From positions 1,116,001 through 1,180,000 of the forward strand of contig OZ241850.1 of assembly GCA_965203045.1 (NCBI GenBank): DNA of 64,000 nucleotides, given 5' to 3'. Each line of letters starts with the position of its first letter. Within the stretch, counting starts at the first letter, position 1. The translations under genes were made by a program, and so were the position numbers. Source of the DNA: G965203045 sp965203045. Lineage in GTDB: Bacteria; Pseudomonadota; Gammaproteobacteria; PS1; Pseudothioglobaceae. Below are positions 34,808-43,793 of this stretch, in pieces. The notes under the pieces were generated by a model. That model was not told the DNA's origin. It searched no databases and was given only the letters and a program-made list of their open reading frames with translations.

Positions 34808-36262
34808 TTGAAAATACGCAGTCGTTTTTTTATTTACTTATTTTCGCTAATTGCTCTTTCAATTGGTTTGGGTGAATTATTAGCGGTTTTTAGTTATCAA
34901 TTATTACATTTGTTAGCGGCAGTTGGGTTAGTAGTGGGGTTTTTAGTCCTACTTTTACTTATTTATAAGGATTTTCTAAAACCGATGTTAAGTATTGAAA
35001 AGTGGGTTAATCATTACAAGCAGCACCATCAACCCGAGCAAAATGAACGCAATATTTTCATCTCAATACAGCAAGTGCTGAACCATTTAAGTAATGAAAG
35101 CGAAGGCCTATATGATGAAATGAATGAAGTATTGCAAACTCAAATCAAACGTTTGTCTAAAAAATCTGGTTTGCTTGAAACTTTGTATGCTGTATCGTCG
35201 TCGTTAAATGAAATTCGTAGCTTAGATGATTTATTGCAACATCTTTTGCAATTATTTATTAATATGACTGAGGCTAACTCTGGGGTCATTCGTTTAATTG
35301 ATAAAGGTAATGAGCTTAATATCGCTAGTATAATTGGCAATATTGATACTAAAAATCAAGTGCTTGGTATTAGTGGTAACGCTTGTCTGTGTTACAAAAT
35401 TGCCCACGATAGAGATGCTAGGGTGCAGTTTAGTGTGCATACTTGCGCTAAGTGCGTTGGGCAGACTTCAGAGCGGGAATGTAGTTATGGCACTATTTTT
35501 ATTCCCTTGCAACACCAAAGGCAGACCTTAGGTATTGTAAGTTTATTTTTTGATAAAACTCCTTCGCTTAGCGAAGATGAAAGAGCGCTGTTAAAAGCTA
35601 TTGGTAGCCATTTAGCAATCGCTTTGGATAAAGCTAGAATTGATGCTAATGCAAGACGATTAAGTCTTAACCAAGAACGTTTATTTTTATCGCAAGATTT
35701 ACACGATTCTTTGTCACAAGTACTTTATAGCCTGGGTTTGCAAACTTCTGCTTTATTAGATATTATTCAAAAAGAAACTAAACAAAAAGCGCTTGGCAAA
35801 GCCAAAGATTTAGAAATTGGTATTGGTCAGGCTAATCGTGAGTTACGTAATTTACTTAATAATTTTCGCAAACCATTAGATATTAGTGATTTAGTATCTA
35901 GTATTAAACACATTGCCGCTAAGTTTGAGAATCAGACTAAAACTAAGGTTTTTGTGCACTGTTTGGAACCGCCCAAGGTTCCGCTTGAGGTAGAACAGCA
36001 AATTATTTATATTGTCCAAGAGGCTTTAACCAATATTAAAAAACACGCAGCTGCTAGTAATGTGCGTTTGTTATTAAATAAAAATAGTGTAATTATTGAA
36101 GATGATGGCAGTGGCTTTAATGTTAGTAAAGCTAAAAGTCGTGCCGGGTATCATCTTGGTCTTGATATATTAAAAGAACGTGCTGCTAGAATTGGAGCTA
36201 GTATTCATATTGAGAGTGAAGAAAATGAAGGCACACAAATTACTTTGAAATTATCATTATGA
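34808..36262 (+). CDS. NarX/NarQ-like sensor histidine kinase lacking a periplasmic domain
   Basis: This 484-residue kinase starts with TTG. It has two N-terminal helices (~8-28 and ~33-53) with only a short link, so the nitrate-binding periplasmic helix bundle of NarX is absent. A HAMP-like or coiled linker follows, then a GAF domain (~115-275) with clustered Cys (CLCYK, TCAKC, ECSYG). The HisKA_3 phospho-acceptor is QDLHDSLSQVLY, and the ATPase part has DDGSGFNV and GLDILKERA. It overlaps the response regulator by 4 nt. It probably senses a cytoplasmic redox or ligand signal; that is inference. Confidence 0.85.
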   Translation: MKIRSRFFIYLFSLIALSIGLGELLAVFSYQLLHLLAAVGLVVGFLVLLLLIYKDFLKPMLSIEKWVNHYKQHHQPEQNERNIFISIQQVLNHLSNESEGLYDEMNEVLQTQIKRLSKKSGLLETLYAVSSSLNEIRSLDDLLQHLLQLFINMTEANSGVIRLIDKGNELNIASIIGNIDTKNQVLGISGNACLCYKIAHDRDARVQFSVHTCAKCVGQTSERECSYGTIFIPLQHQRQTLGIVSLFFDKTPSLSEDERALLKAIGSHLAIALDKARIDANARRLSLNQERLFLSQDLHDSLSQVLYSLGLQTSALLDIIQKETKQKALGKAKDLEIGIGQANRELRNLLNNFRKPLDISDLVSSIKHIAAKFENQTKTKVFVHCLEPPKVPLEVEQQIIYIVQEALTNIKKHAAASNVRLLLNKNSVIIEDDGSGFNVSKAKSRAGYHLGLDILKERAARIGASIHIESEENEGTQITLKLSL

Positions 36263-36891
36263 AAATCGCCTTAATTGATAACCACGCTTTGTTTAGAAAT
36301 GGTCTAAGCGCACTTTTAGCACGTCATAATATAAATACCATTTCTTTTGAAAGCGGGAAACAAGCGCTAATTGGCTTGGCAAATAATAAGGTTGATATTA
36401 TTTTATTAGATATGCGTATGCCTGAATTATCCGGCTTAGAAACCTTGATTACCATTAAAAAACAAAAAATTAATCTTGCTCCGATAGTAATGTTAACTAC
36501 TAGCACTGATGAGACTGATTTAAAACAATGTTTGCAACATGGCGCTGCTGGCTACCTGTTAAAAGATATGCATCCCGATGAGCTGGTAAAAGCATTAAAT
36601 GATACTTTAAGTGGGAATATTGTGGTAGCAAAGGATATGACTCAAACGTTAGCAAAGATTTTAAAAAATGAGTTAGACGATACCCCTAATACAATGAACA
36701 AATTAACACCCAGAGAAAAGCAAGTTGCTTGTTTAATCGCCAATGGTCTAAATAATAAACTAATTGCCAGAGAATTAACTATCTCCGACGGGACGGTAAA
36801 ATTGCATGTAAAATCTATTCTTAAAAAATTAGGTTTACATTCTCGGGTTGAGGTTGCTGTTGCAATGATAGAAGGTGGATTTTGCAAATAA
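36259..36891 (+). CDS. NarL-family response regulator
   Basis: This 210-residue protein pairs a receiver domain (phospho-Asp in IILLDMRMPELSG, Thr/Lys switch residues in MLTTST and YLLKDM) with a LuxR-type HTH (LTPREKQVACLIANGLNN, DGTVKLHVKSILKKL). The acidic pocket reads LIDNHALFRNG, with Asn in place of the usual second Asp. It is the partner of the preceding kinase. Its targets are not visible here. Confidence 0.92.
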   Translation: MKIALIDNHALFRNGLSALLARHNINTISFESGKQALIGLANNKVDIILLDMRMPELSGLETLITIKKQKINLAPIVMLTTSTDETDLKQCLQHGAAGYLLKDMHPDELVKALNDTLSGNIVVAKDMTQTLAKILKNELDDTPNTMNKLTPREKQVACLIANGLNNKLIARELTISDGTVKLHVKSILKKLGLHSRVEVAVAMIEGGFCK

Positions 36892-36903
36892 ATTAAAAAA
36901 GTA

Positions 36904-39363
36904 TTATTTTATTACTATATTCACTAATTTATTAGGGACAATAATTACTCTGATAATAGTTTTATTTTGGGTGAATTTTTTAACATTTGACTGTCTAAGA
37001 GCAAGTTTTTCTAATTCTTTATTATCAGTATTGTGATTAACTATCATTTTGGCGCGCAATTTGCCGCTTACTTGAACAACTATTTGTTGTTGGTTTGTAC
37101 TAAGTGCCGACTCATCAACTTTTGGTAGGGGTGTATCTATGATAGTAGTTTTATGCTCTAGTTGTTGCCATAAGTAGTGGCAGATATGCGGGGTAATAGG
37201 GGCCAGACATAAAAGTATAATTTCTAAAGCCTCTTTTTTTACATTTAACCAGTTAGTTGTGGTAGCCTGTGTTTTTTGTAATGCATTGCTAAGACTCATA
37301 ATAGCGGCAATAGCTGTATTAAATGTATGGCGTCTACTGATGTCATCTATCACTTTTTTTAAGGTATTATGACTAAGACGACGCAAGTCTTTCTGCTCTT
37401 TGTTTAGTTGGTTTTTAATGGTATTAATTGGCAGTAATGATTGTTGTTTGAATAGAGCTATATGCTCATTACTTATGCGATATAGTCGATTTATAAAACG
37501 GTGAGCGCCTTCTAAGCCAGAGTCTATCCATTCTAAGTCTTGAGTTGGCGGGGCGGCAAATAGTATAAATAATCGCACTGTATCAGCGCCGTATTTTTCA
37601 ATCATAGCATTTGGATTGGTGATATTGCCTCTGGATTTAGACATTTTTGCACCATCTTTTAAAACCATACCTTGTGTCAATAAGTTAGTAAAAGGTTCAT
37701 CGTTTTTAAGTAAGCCCTCATCGCGCATTAGTTTATTAAAAAATCTGGCATATAACAGGTGCAAAATGGCATGTTCAATACCACCTACATATTGGTCAAC
37801 TGGTAGCCAATAGTTAGCGCGTTCATCTAGCATTTTTTTCTTATTATCAACACAACTAAAGCGAGCAAAATACCACGAAGATTCAAAAAAAGTATCAAAA
37901 GTATCGGTCTCACGCTTTGCTTGTTGCTTGCACTTAGGACAAGTAGTATTGATAAAAGATGTTAAATTTTGTAGTGGCGATTGGACTTTATTAAGTTGGA
38001 TGTTTTTAGGTAGTATTACTGGTAAATCCATCTCTGGGACTGGTAAAGTGCCACAATTATCACAATAAATAATAGGAATAGGACAACCCCAATATCTCTG
38101 GCGAGAAATACCCCAATCTCTGAGGCGGTAATTAATTTTTTTCTGCCCTAATTTTTTTGTTGTCAGTGCTTTTTCAATTGCTCTGAATGAATTTTCAAAA
38201 TCTAAGCCGTCAAATTGTCCAGAGTTAAATAAAATACCTTTTTCCACATAAGCATTTCCACTAATATTAACCGAGACGTTTTTAGGTTTAATAACCATTT
38301 TTATTGGTAAATTACACTTTTTAGCAAACTCATAATCACGCTGGTCGTGCGCAGGAACACTCATAACCGCACCGCTGCCATAACTCATTAGCACAAAATT
38401 AGCCACCCAAATTGGCAACGTTTGATTGCTAATAGGATGTGTGCAGACAAGGCCGGTATCAATACCTTTTTTGGTGATAGTTTCTAAAGTTGCTTCATTG
38501 GTTGTGGTTTTTTGGCACTCTATCAAAAATTGCGCAACAGTTTTATTATTAGTGGCAACTTGTTTTGCTAGTGGATGTTCAGGGGCAATAGCAAGATAAG
38601 TAACGCCCATTAGAGTGTCAGGGCGAGTGGTAAAAACAGTTAAATTATTATAATACTTGCAGGGGAAATTAATCTCTAAACCTTCTGAGTAGCCAATCCA
38701 ATTGCGTTGCATAGCTTTAACCGTATCTGACCAACCATTAAGTTTATCCAAACCAGCAAGTAGTTCATCAGCATAATTGGTAATACGCATAAACCATTGA
38801 GGAATTTCTTTTTTTACAACCATAGCGCCTGAACGCCAACCTCTGCCATCAATTACTTGTTCATTGGCAAGCACGGTATTATCTATTGGGTCCCAGTTAA
38901 CCAAACTTTGTTTTTGGTATATTTTGCCCTTATTAAATAAGCGCACAAAAAGCCACTGTTCCCAGCGGTAATATTCAGGGTTACAAGTTGTTAATTCTCT
39001 ACTCCAATCATAAGCGAACCCTAATCGTTTTAATTGTGCTTTCATTTGCAAAATGTTATTATCGGTCCAAGTTGCCGGTGATTTTTGGTTTTTTAAGGCT
39101 GCATTTTCAGCCGGTAAACCAAAGGCGTCCCAGCCAATTGGTTGCAATACATTTTTACCGCAAGCGCGCATAAAGCGACTAATGGCATCGCCAATAGTAT
39201 AATTGCGAATATGGCCCATATGCAATTGACCACTAGGGTAGGGAAACATACTTAGACAATAATATTTTTCTTTACCCTCATCTTCTATTACATTAAAACT
39301 TTGATTATCTTCCCAGTATTTTTGGACTTGCTGTTCTATTTGTTGGGAGTTGTATGCTTGCAT
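36904..39363 (-). CDS. leuS: Leucyl-tRNA synthetase
   Basis: This 819-residue class I enzyme charges tRNA-Leu. The HIGH motif appears as HMGH (FPYPSGQLHMGHIRNYT), the KMSKS loop as AKMSKSRGN, and the editing domain contains TTRPDTLMGVTYLA and SVPAHDQRDYEFA. A CxxC zinc-type pair (CDNC, CPKC) is present. It converges with the response-regulator gene, 12 nt apart, and in E. coli is associated with lptE/holA, which are not adjacent here. Confidence 0.97.
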   Translation of the reverse strand: MQAYNSQQIEQQVQKYWEDNQSFNVIEDEGKEKYYCLSMFPYPSGQLHMGHIRNYTIGDAISRFMRACGKNVLQPIGWDAFGLPAENAALKNQKSPATWTDNNILQMKAQLKRLGFAYDWSRELTTCNPEYYRWEQWLFVRLFNKGKIYQKQSLVNWDPIDNTVLANEQVIDGRGWRSGAMVVKKEIPQWFMRITNYADELLAGLDKLNGWSDTVKAMQRNWIGYSEGLEINFPCKYYNNLTVFTTRPDTLMGVTYLAIAPEHPLAKQVATNNKTVAQFLIECQKTTTNEATLETITKKGIDTGLVCTHPISNQTLPIWVANFVLMSYGSGAVMSVPAHDQRDYEFAKKCNLPIKMVIKPKNVSVNISGNAYVEKGILFNSGQFDGLDFENSFRAIEKALTTKKLGQKKINYRLRDWGISRQRYWGCPIPIIYCDNCGTLPVPEMDLPVILPKNIQLNKVQSPLQNLTSFINTTCPKCKQQAKRETDTFDTFFESSWYFARFSCVDNKKKMLDERANYWLPVDQYVGGIEHAILHLLYARFFNKLMRDEGLLKNDEPFTNLLTQGMVLKDGAKMSKSRGNITNPNAMIEKYGADTVRLFILFAAPPTQDLEWIDSGLEGAHRFINRLYRISNEHIALFKQQSLLPINTIKNQLNKEQKDLRRLSHNTLKKVIDDISRRHTFNTAIAAIMSLSNALQKTQATTTNWLNVKKEALEIILLCLAPITPHICHYLWQQLEHKTTIIDTPLPKVDESALSTNQQQIVVQVSGKLRAKMIVNHNTDNKELEKLALRQSNVKKFTQNKTIIRVIIVPNKLVNIVIK

Positions 39364-39496
39364 TATTTAAAATTTATTAGCGCTGTTATTCCAGAAGTAA
39401 TAACTTAAATACTGGTAAAAGTTGGACAAAGCGCTTATTTTAATTTATTATTGAATGCAAATTTTAGTAAAATGACCGCTTTAATCTTGATTATTA

Positions 39497-39928
39497 ATGA
39501 AAATTTTTATTATTATTCTCACCAGCACTTTATTAGAGTTGTATGTGCTCATATCGGTAGGGGAAGTTATCGGGGCGTTTAGCACAATTTTATTGGTGAT
39601 TTTAACTGCTCTAATCGGCTCAATTTTACTTAAATATCAAGGTAGAAGCACTTTAAATAAAGCACAACAAATCGCACTAGCAGGGCAAATCCCAACCAAT
39701 GAAATTTTAGAAGGAGTAATGTTGTTAGTGAGCGGATTATTGCTACTAACTCCAGGTTTTATTACTGATTTTTTAGGTTTGTTAGGTTTATTTCCAACAA
39801 GTCGCAGGTGGCTAATCACTTATTTAATGAAAAAGCAAATTTATCAGTATTTTATGCCTAAAAAGTCAGATTACCATGATCCTGAACAAGTAATTATTGA
39901 AACACAATTTTGGGAAAACAAACATTAA
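39497..39928 (+). CDS. fxsA: FxsA-family membrane protein
   Basis: This 143-residue protein has four predicted hydrophobic segments and the family blocks ELYVLISVGEVIGA, GRSTLNKAQ and LLLTPGFITDFLGLL. FxsA overproduction lets E. coli avoid exclusion of phage T7 by the F plasmid; its normal role is unclear. It overlaps the TTG-started folC by 19 nt. Confidence 0.93.
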   Translation: MKIFIIILTSTLLELYVLISVGEVIGAFSTILLVILTALIGSILLKYQGRSTLNKAQQIALAGQIPTNEILEGVMLLVSGLLLLTPGFITDFLGLLGLFPTSRRWLITYLMKKQIYQYFMPKKSDYHDPEQVIIETQFWENKH

Positions 39929-41091
39929 ATAATTGGTTAACAAGACTTAAAAAATCAGAAATTAAACTTGGTTTAAGTCGTCTTAAATTAGTTTACGAAA
40001 AACTAATTTCATCTTTAAATAGCGTTGTTATTACTATTAGTGGGACTAATGGTAAGGGTTCAACAGCTACATTTATTGAACAAATTTACCTAAGTGCTGG
40101 ATTTAGCGTTGGTAAATTAACTTCGCCGGAATTATTAGTTTTTAATGAACAAATTCGCTTAAATGGTATAAATGTTGGTGATGAGCAAATTATATCTGCT
40201 TTTGAGGCCATTGCTAAAACTAAGGGTGATATTGATTTGAGTTATTTTGAGTATTTGACTTTGGCTGCTTTGTGGATTTTCAAGAAGAAGAAAGTGGATA
40301 TTATTATTTTAGAAGTTGGTTTGGGCGGTAGGCTTGATGCGGTTAATGTCGTTGACTGTCATTGTGCAGTTATCACTAATATAAGCTTAGATCATCAGCA
40401 ATTTTTGGGTGCAGACCGTAATGCGATTGCTAGGGAAAAAGTAGCTATTACTCGAACTGGAGTTCCCCTTATTTGTGGTGATGATAACCCACCAAAAGAG
40501 TTGTTAAATTATGTGCAGAATCATCATATTAATACTGTTTTTGTTAGCACAGACTATAAGAATGCAATTGGCTTATTGGGTAAGCATCAAAGGCGTAATG
40601 CTCAATTAGCAAAAACAGTTATAGAGCAATTAGCTAGCGTCTACTACATTAGTGATGAGGTTATTCAATATGCAATTGCTAATACTAAATTTTTGGGACG
40701 TTTGAGCTGTGTTAATTTTGGTGGTAAGATTTGGATATTAGATGTTGCTCATAATGCGGCTGCTAGTGTGGCGCTTGTAAATTTTTTAGAACAAACATAT
40801 CCTAATCAAGCTTTTGTTGCTTTGTTTGGTGCTTTAAAAGATAAAAATATTACCGATATCACTGCTAAAATAAGTCATTTAATTTATACTTGGTATTTGT
40901 GCGATTTAGATGATGAACGTTTTTCTTCAGTAGCTGTTAAAACAAAAATACAACTAAAAGATGGAGCAAAGATAGTCTATAAAAAACAAACACAGGCAGC
41001 TATAGAAGCGATTTTAGAAAGCTCTGCACATTTGATTGTAGTTTTTGGTTCATTTAAAATTGTGGCACAAACTTTGCAATATGTCGGATAA
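39910..41091 (+). CDS. folC: Folylpolyglutamate / dihydrofolate synthase
   Basis: FolC adds glutamate to dihydropteroate and folates. In 393 residues it has the P-loop SGTNGKGSTATFIE, TSPELLVFNEQIRLNG, LEVGLGGRLDAVN and LDVAHNAAA. TTG at 39910 is the only sensible start, inside the end of fxsA. It begins the folC-dedD-cvpA-purF order common in gammaproteobacteria; accD, often just before folC, is missing here. Confidence 0.94.
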   Translation: MGKQTLNNWLTRLKKSEIKLGLSRLKLVYEKLISSLNSVVITISGTNGKGSTATFIEQIYLSAGFSVGKLTSPELLVFNEQIRLNGINVGDEQIISAFEAIAKTKGDIDLSYFEYLTLAALWIFKKKKVDIIILEVGLGGRLDAVNVVDCHCAVITNISLDHQQFLGADRNAIAREKVAITRTGVPLICGDDNPPKELLNYVQNHHINTVFVSTDYKNAIGLLGKHQRRNAQLAKTVIEQLASVYYISDEVIQYAIANTKFLGRLSCVNFGGKIWILDVAHNAAASVALVNFLEQTYPNQAFVALFGALKDKNITDITAKISHLIYTWYLCDLDDERFSSVAVKTKIQLKDGAKIVYKKQTQAAIEAILESSAHLIVVFGSFKIVAQTLQYVG

Positions 41092-41476
41092 TTCGGATAG
41101 TACTCAAAATACCAAAACTAAATACATTATTATTGGACTTATATTTTGGGCTCTGGTAGTTATAGTAATTATTGCTTTGATGCAAAAGCTTAGTGAAGAT
41201 AATACTCTTTCGGTTAATTCAGTGGTTACTCCCAAAACTAAGCAGTGGAGTATTCAAGTTGCCAGTTTTTATAAGGATGAAAACCTAAGAAAAATGCAAC
41301 AAAAACTACAAAAGGCAAATTTTAAAACTTATTTAGTGTTTTCTCTAGATAGCAAAAAGAGAGTTTTAAAGGGCTTACGCATTGGCCCTTTTGTTAGTAA
41401 AAAATTAGCCATAAAAGCTAAATCAAGTATTAAAGATAAATTTAAGCTTAACGGTCAAATTATTGTTTTAGAATGA
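41081..41476 (+). CDS. DedD-like SPOR-domain protein
   Basis: This 131-residue protein has one transmembrane helix (~16-36) and a periplasmic SPOR domain (~55-131: WSIQVASFYKDENL, RIGPFVSKKLAIKAK). SPOR domains bind denuded septal peptidoglycan, so it should localise to the division site. The start at 41081 overlaps folC. Its place between folC and the cvpA-like gene matches dedD. Confidence 0.88.
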   Translation: MSDNSDSTQNTKTKYIIIGLIFWALVVIVIIALMQKLSEDNTLSVNSVVTPKTKQWSIQVASFYKDENLRKMQQKLQKANFKTYLVFSLDSKKRVLKGLRIGPFVSKKLAIKAKSSIKDKFKLNGQIIVLE

Positions 41477-42222
41477 TGAGCATATTAAATTTTATACAAG
41501 CGTTAGACTTATTATTAATAGTTTTATGGTTGGGTTTTATAATCAATGGGTTGCGTATTGGTATTTTTAATAATGTGCTTTATATAGCGTTCTCAATTAT
41601 TGCTATTGGAGGTGCAAATTACAGTTTAAACCTGTTGGAAAGCCTAAATTTGTTGGATAAATTTATTTTTTGGATAGTGCTAGATATAAGTATTGTGCTT
41701 ATAATATGGTTTTTGTTGATTTGGTTATTACTATTATTATTCAAACGGATTTTAATTTTTGCTATTGACCAATTAAACCAAATCAAGCATCCTTGTTGGC
41801 TTAATGGTTTGGTATTTTGGATATTAGCACTACTAATTTTTTATTTCGTCTTATCATTATCCGAAGTTGCTGAGTATTTTAAAACTTATTTTGCAATTGA
41901 TATTTTGCAGCAACAAAATACTTACATTTTAATCTGGATTATTTATTTAGGTATTATGCTACTTATAATCAGGGCTTTCAATATACCTATTTTTAGACAA
42001 AATAAGTGCTGGTTAATGAATGTTTATAATCGTTTGTTAATGCGTATTCAATATTTAGGCAATCTTATTCATTATGAATATATTTTATCTTGGCAGAAAG
42101 TTTTGGTAATTATGTTACTGGCTAGTTTACATTTATTATTTCTTGTTATAATAGTTGTTAGATTGACTCCGACATTGGTGGCAAACTCTAATTTTCTACC
42201 TTATTTAACATTTTTAATTTAA
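41473..42222 (+). CDS. CvpA-like multi-pass membrane protein (large, divergent)
   Basis: This 249-residue protein has about seven hydrophobic segments. The start (ALDLLLIVLWLGFIINGLRIG) resembles the CvpA opening, and the position between dedD and purF is that of cvpA. It is longer than the usual ~160-180 residues, and a second half (from ~170) is unlike typical CvpA. CvpA is linked to colicin V production and envelope robustness. The call rests mainly on context. Confidence 0.65.
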   Translation: MMSILNFIQALDLLLIVLWLGFIINGLRIGIFNNVLYIAFSIIAIGGANYSLNLLESLNLLDKFIFWIVLDISIVLIIWFLLIWLLLLLFKRILIFAIDQLNQIKHPCWLNGLVFWILALLIFYFVLSLSEVAEYFKTYFAIDILQQQNTYILIWIIYLGIMLLIIRAFNIPIFRQNKCWLMNVYNRLLMRIQYLGNLIHYEYILSWQKVLVIMLLASLHLLFLVIIVVRLTPTLVANSNFLPYLTFLI

Positions 42223-42225
42223 TTT

Positions 42226-43731
42226 ATGTGCGGAATTGTTAGTATTTTAGCAACAGATGAACAAAATATTGCTACATCAGTCTATGATGCGTTGACTATT
42301 ATTCAGCATCGTGGGCAAGATGCAGCAGGTATTGTCAGCACTCATAACGGACGTTTTTATATGCGTAAAGCTAAAGGTTTGGTGCGCAATGTTTTTCGCA
42401 CTTCGCATATGATTAGCTTAGTTGGTAATGTTGCCATTGGTCATGTTAGATACCCAACCGCTGGGACTACATCAAGTGCTGAAGCTCAGCCATTTTATGT
42501 TAATTCGCCTTATGGCATTGCTTTTGTGCATAATGGTAATTTAACTAACACTGATGCCCTTACTAAAGAGCTAATTCAAGTTGACAAACGTCATATTAAC
42601 ACTGATTCTGATTCAGAAATTATGCTTAATATTCTTGCTAGTGAATTAAGTAAGAAAAATAGTGGTAATATTGCTAGTGATATTTTTGCCGCTGTTAGCA
42701 AGTTAAATGAGCGTGTTAGTGGCGGTTATGCTTGTATTGCTAGCTTTGCCGACCATAAGTTAATGCTTGCTTTCCGCGACCCCAATGGCATTCGTCCGCT
42801 TATTTTAGGTAAACGTGATAAAGGCGACCATCAAAAATATATGTTTGCCTCAGAAAGTGTCGCCTTAACAGCTTTAGGTTATGAAGTTATTGCTGACATA
42901 GCGCCTGGGCATGCAGTAATTGTAAAGGGCGATGGCGAGATTTTATCTCAGCAATGCGCGCTCAAAGTTGCTTATCATCCGTGCATTTTTGAGTTTGTAT
43001 ATTTTGCTCGTCCAGATTCTATTATTGATAAAATCTCAGTTTATAAATCACGTCTTAGAATGGGGCAAAAATTAGCTGTTAAAATTAAAAGAGAGTGGCA
43101 AGATGAAAGTATTGATGTGGTAATTCCAATTCCAGATACTTCTCGCACTGCTGCTTTAGAGTTAGCAAGCGTGTTAAATATCAAATATCGTGAAGGTTTT
43201 ATTAAAAATCGCTACATTGCCAGAACCTTTATTATGCCTGAACAAAAAGTGCGTAAAAAATCGGTACGTCAAAAATTAAGTGCTATTGCACTGGAATTTA
43301 AAGGCAAAAATGTGTTGTTAGTGGATGACTCTATTGTGCGCGGCACTACTTCTAAACAAATTGTGCAAATGGCTCGTGGTGCCGGCGCTAAGCAAGTCTT
43401 TTTTGCCTCAGCAGCGCCAGCGGTGCGTTATCCTAATGTGTATGGTATTGATATGCCTCGTGCAAATGAGCTTATTGCTTATCATAAAACTATCGCCGAG
43501 ATTGGTGAAATTATCGGTGCTGATAGACTTATTTATCAAGATTTAGATGATTTAATTTGGTCAGTTAAGCAAGGTAATGAAAATATTACACAATTTGATA
43601 CTTCATGTTTTAGTGGTAAATATGTAACCGGTGATGTTAATACTTCTTATCTTAAAAATATTGCTAAAAAACGTTACCAAAACCTAGATGTCACCGCTGA
43701 TGTAGTTTGCACTGACATTAAGAATGGTTAA
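42226..43731 (+). CDS. purF: Amidophosphoribosyltransferase
   Basis: PurF catalyses the first committed step of purine synthesis, from PRPP and glutamine. The mature N-terminal Cys follows Met (MCGIVSILA), with no propeptide. GATase motifs include IQHRGQDAAGIV and GHVRYPTAG, and the PRPP loop is VLLVDDSIVRGTTS. It has 501 residues. A hairpin covers its stop codon. Confidence 0.97.
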   Translation: MCGIVSILATDEQNIATSVYDALTIIQHRGQDAAGIVSTHNGRFYMRKAKGLVRNVFRTSHMISLVGNVAIGHVRYPTAGTTSSAEAQPFYVNSPYGIAFVHNGNLTNTDALTKELIQVDKRHINTDSDSEIMLNILASELSKKNSGNIASDIFAAVSKLNERVSGGYACIASFADHKLMLAFRDPNGIRPLILGKRDKGDHQKYMFASESVALTALGYEVIADIAPGHAVIVKGDGEILSQQCALKVAYHPCIFEFVYFARPDSIIDKISVYKSRLRMGQKLAVKIKREWQDESIDVVIPIPDTSRTAALELASVLNIKYREGFIKNRYIARTFIMPEQKVRKKSVRQKLSAIALEFKGKNVLLVDDSIVRGTTSKQIVQMARGAGAKQVFFASAAPAVRYPNVYGIDMPRANELIAYHKTIAEIGEIIGADRLIYQDLDDLIWSVKQGNENITQFDTSCFSGKYVTGDVNTSYLKNIAKKRYQNLDVTADVVCTDIKNG

Positions 43732-43746
43732 AAGCCACCATTCTTA
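43719..43746 (+). terminator. Hairpin across the purF stop codon
   Basis: TAAGAATGGT (43719-43728) pairs perfectly with ACCATTCTTA (43737-43746) over an 8-nt loop that holds part of the TAA stop. The tract after it is only moderately T-rich, so termination may be partial. metZ has its own -10 just downstream. Confidence 0.55.
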
Positions 43747-43765
43747 CTTCCTGCTTTTGTTTAGG

Positions 43766-43771
43766 TATAAT
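43766..43771 (+). promoter_or_regulatory. -10 element upstream of metZ
   Basis: TATAAT in the context AGG-TATAAT-TG lies 22 nt before the metZ ATG, which predicts a leader of about 16 nt. No clear -35 was found. Confidence 0.55.
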
Positions 43772-43793
43772 TGTAGTCATTTGCAATAATGTT

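Noticed and set aside
36891..36925. Terminator between the response regulator and leuS
   Set aside because: Only a short, mismatched A/T stem is visible; too weak to annotate.
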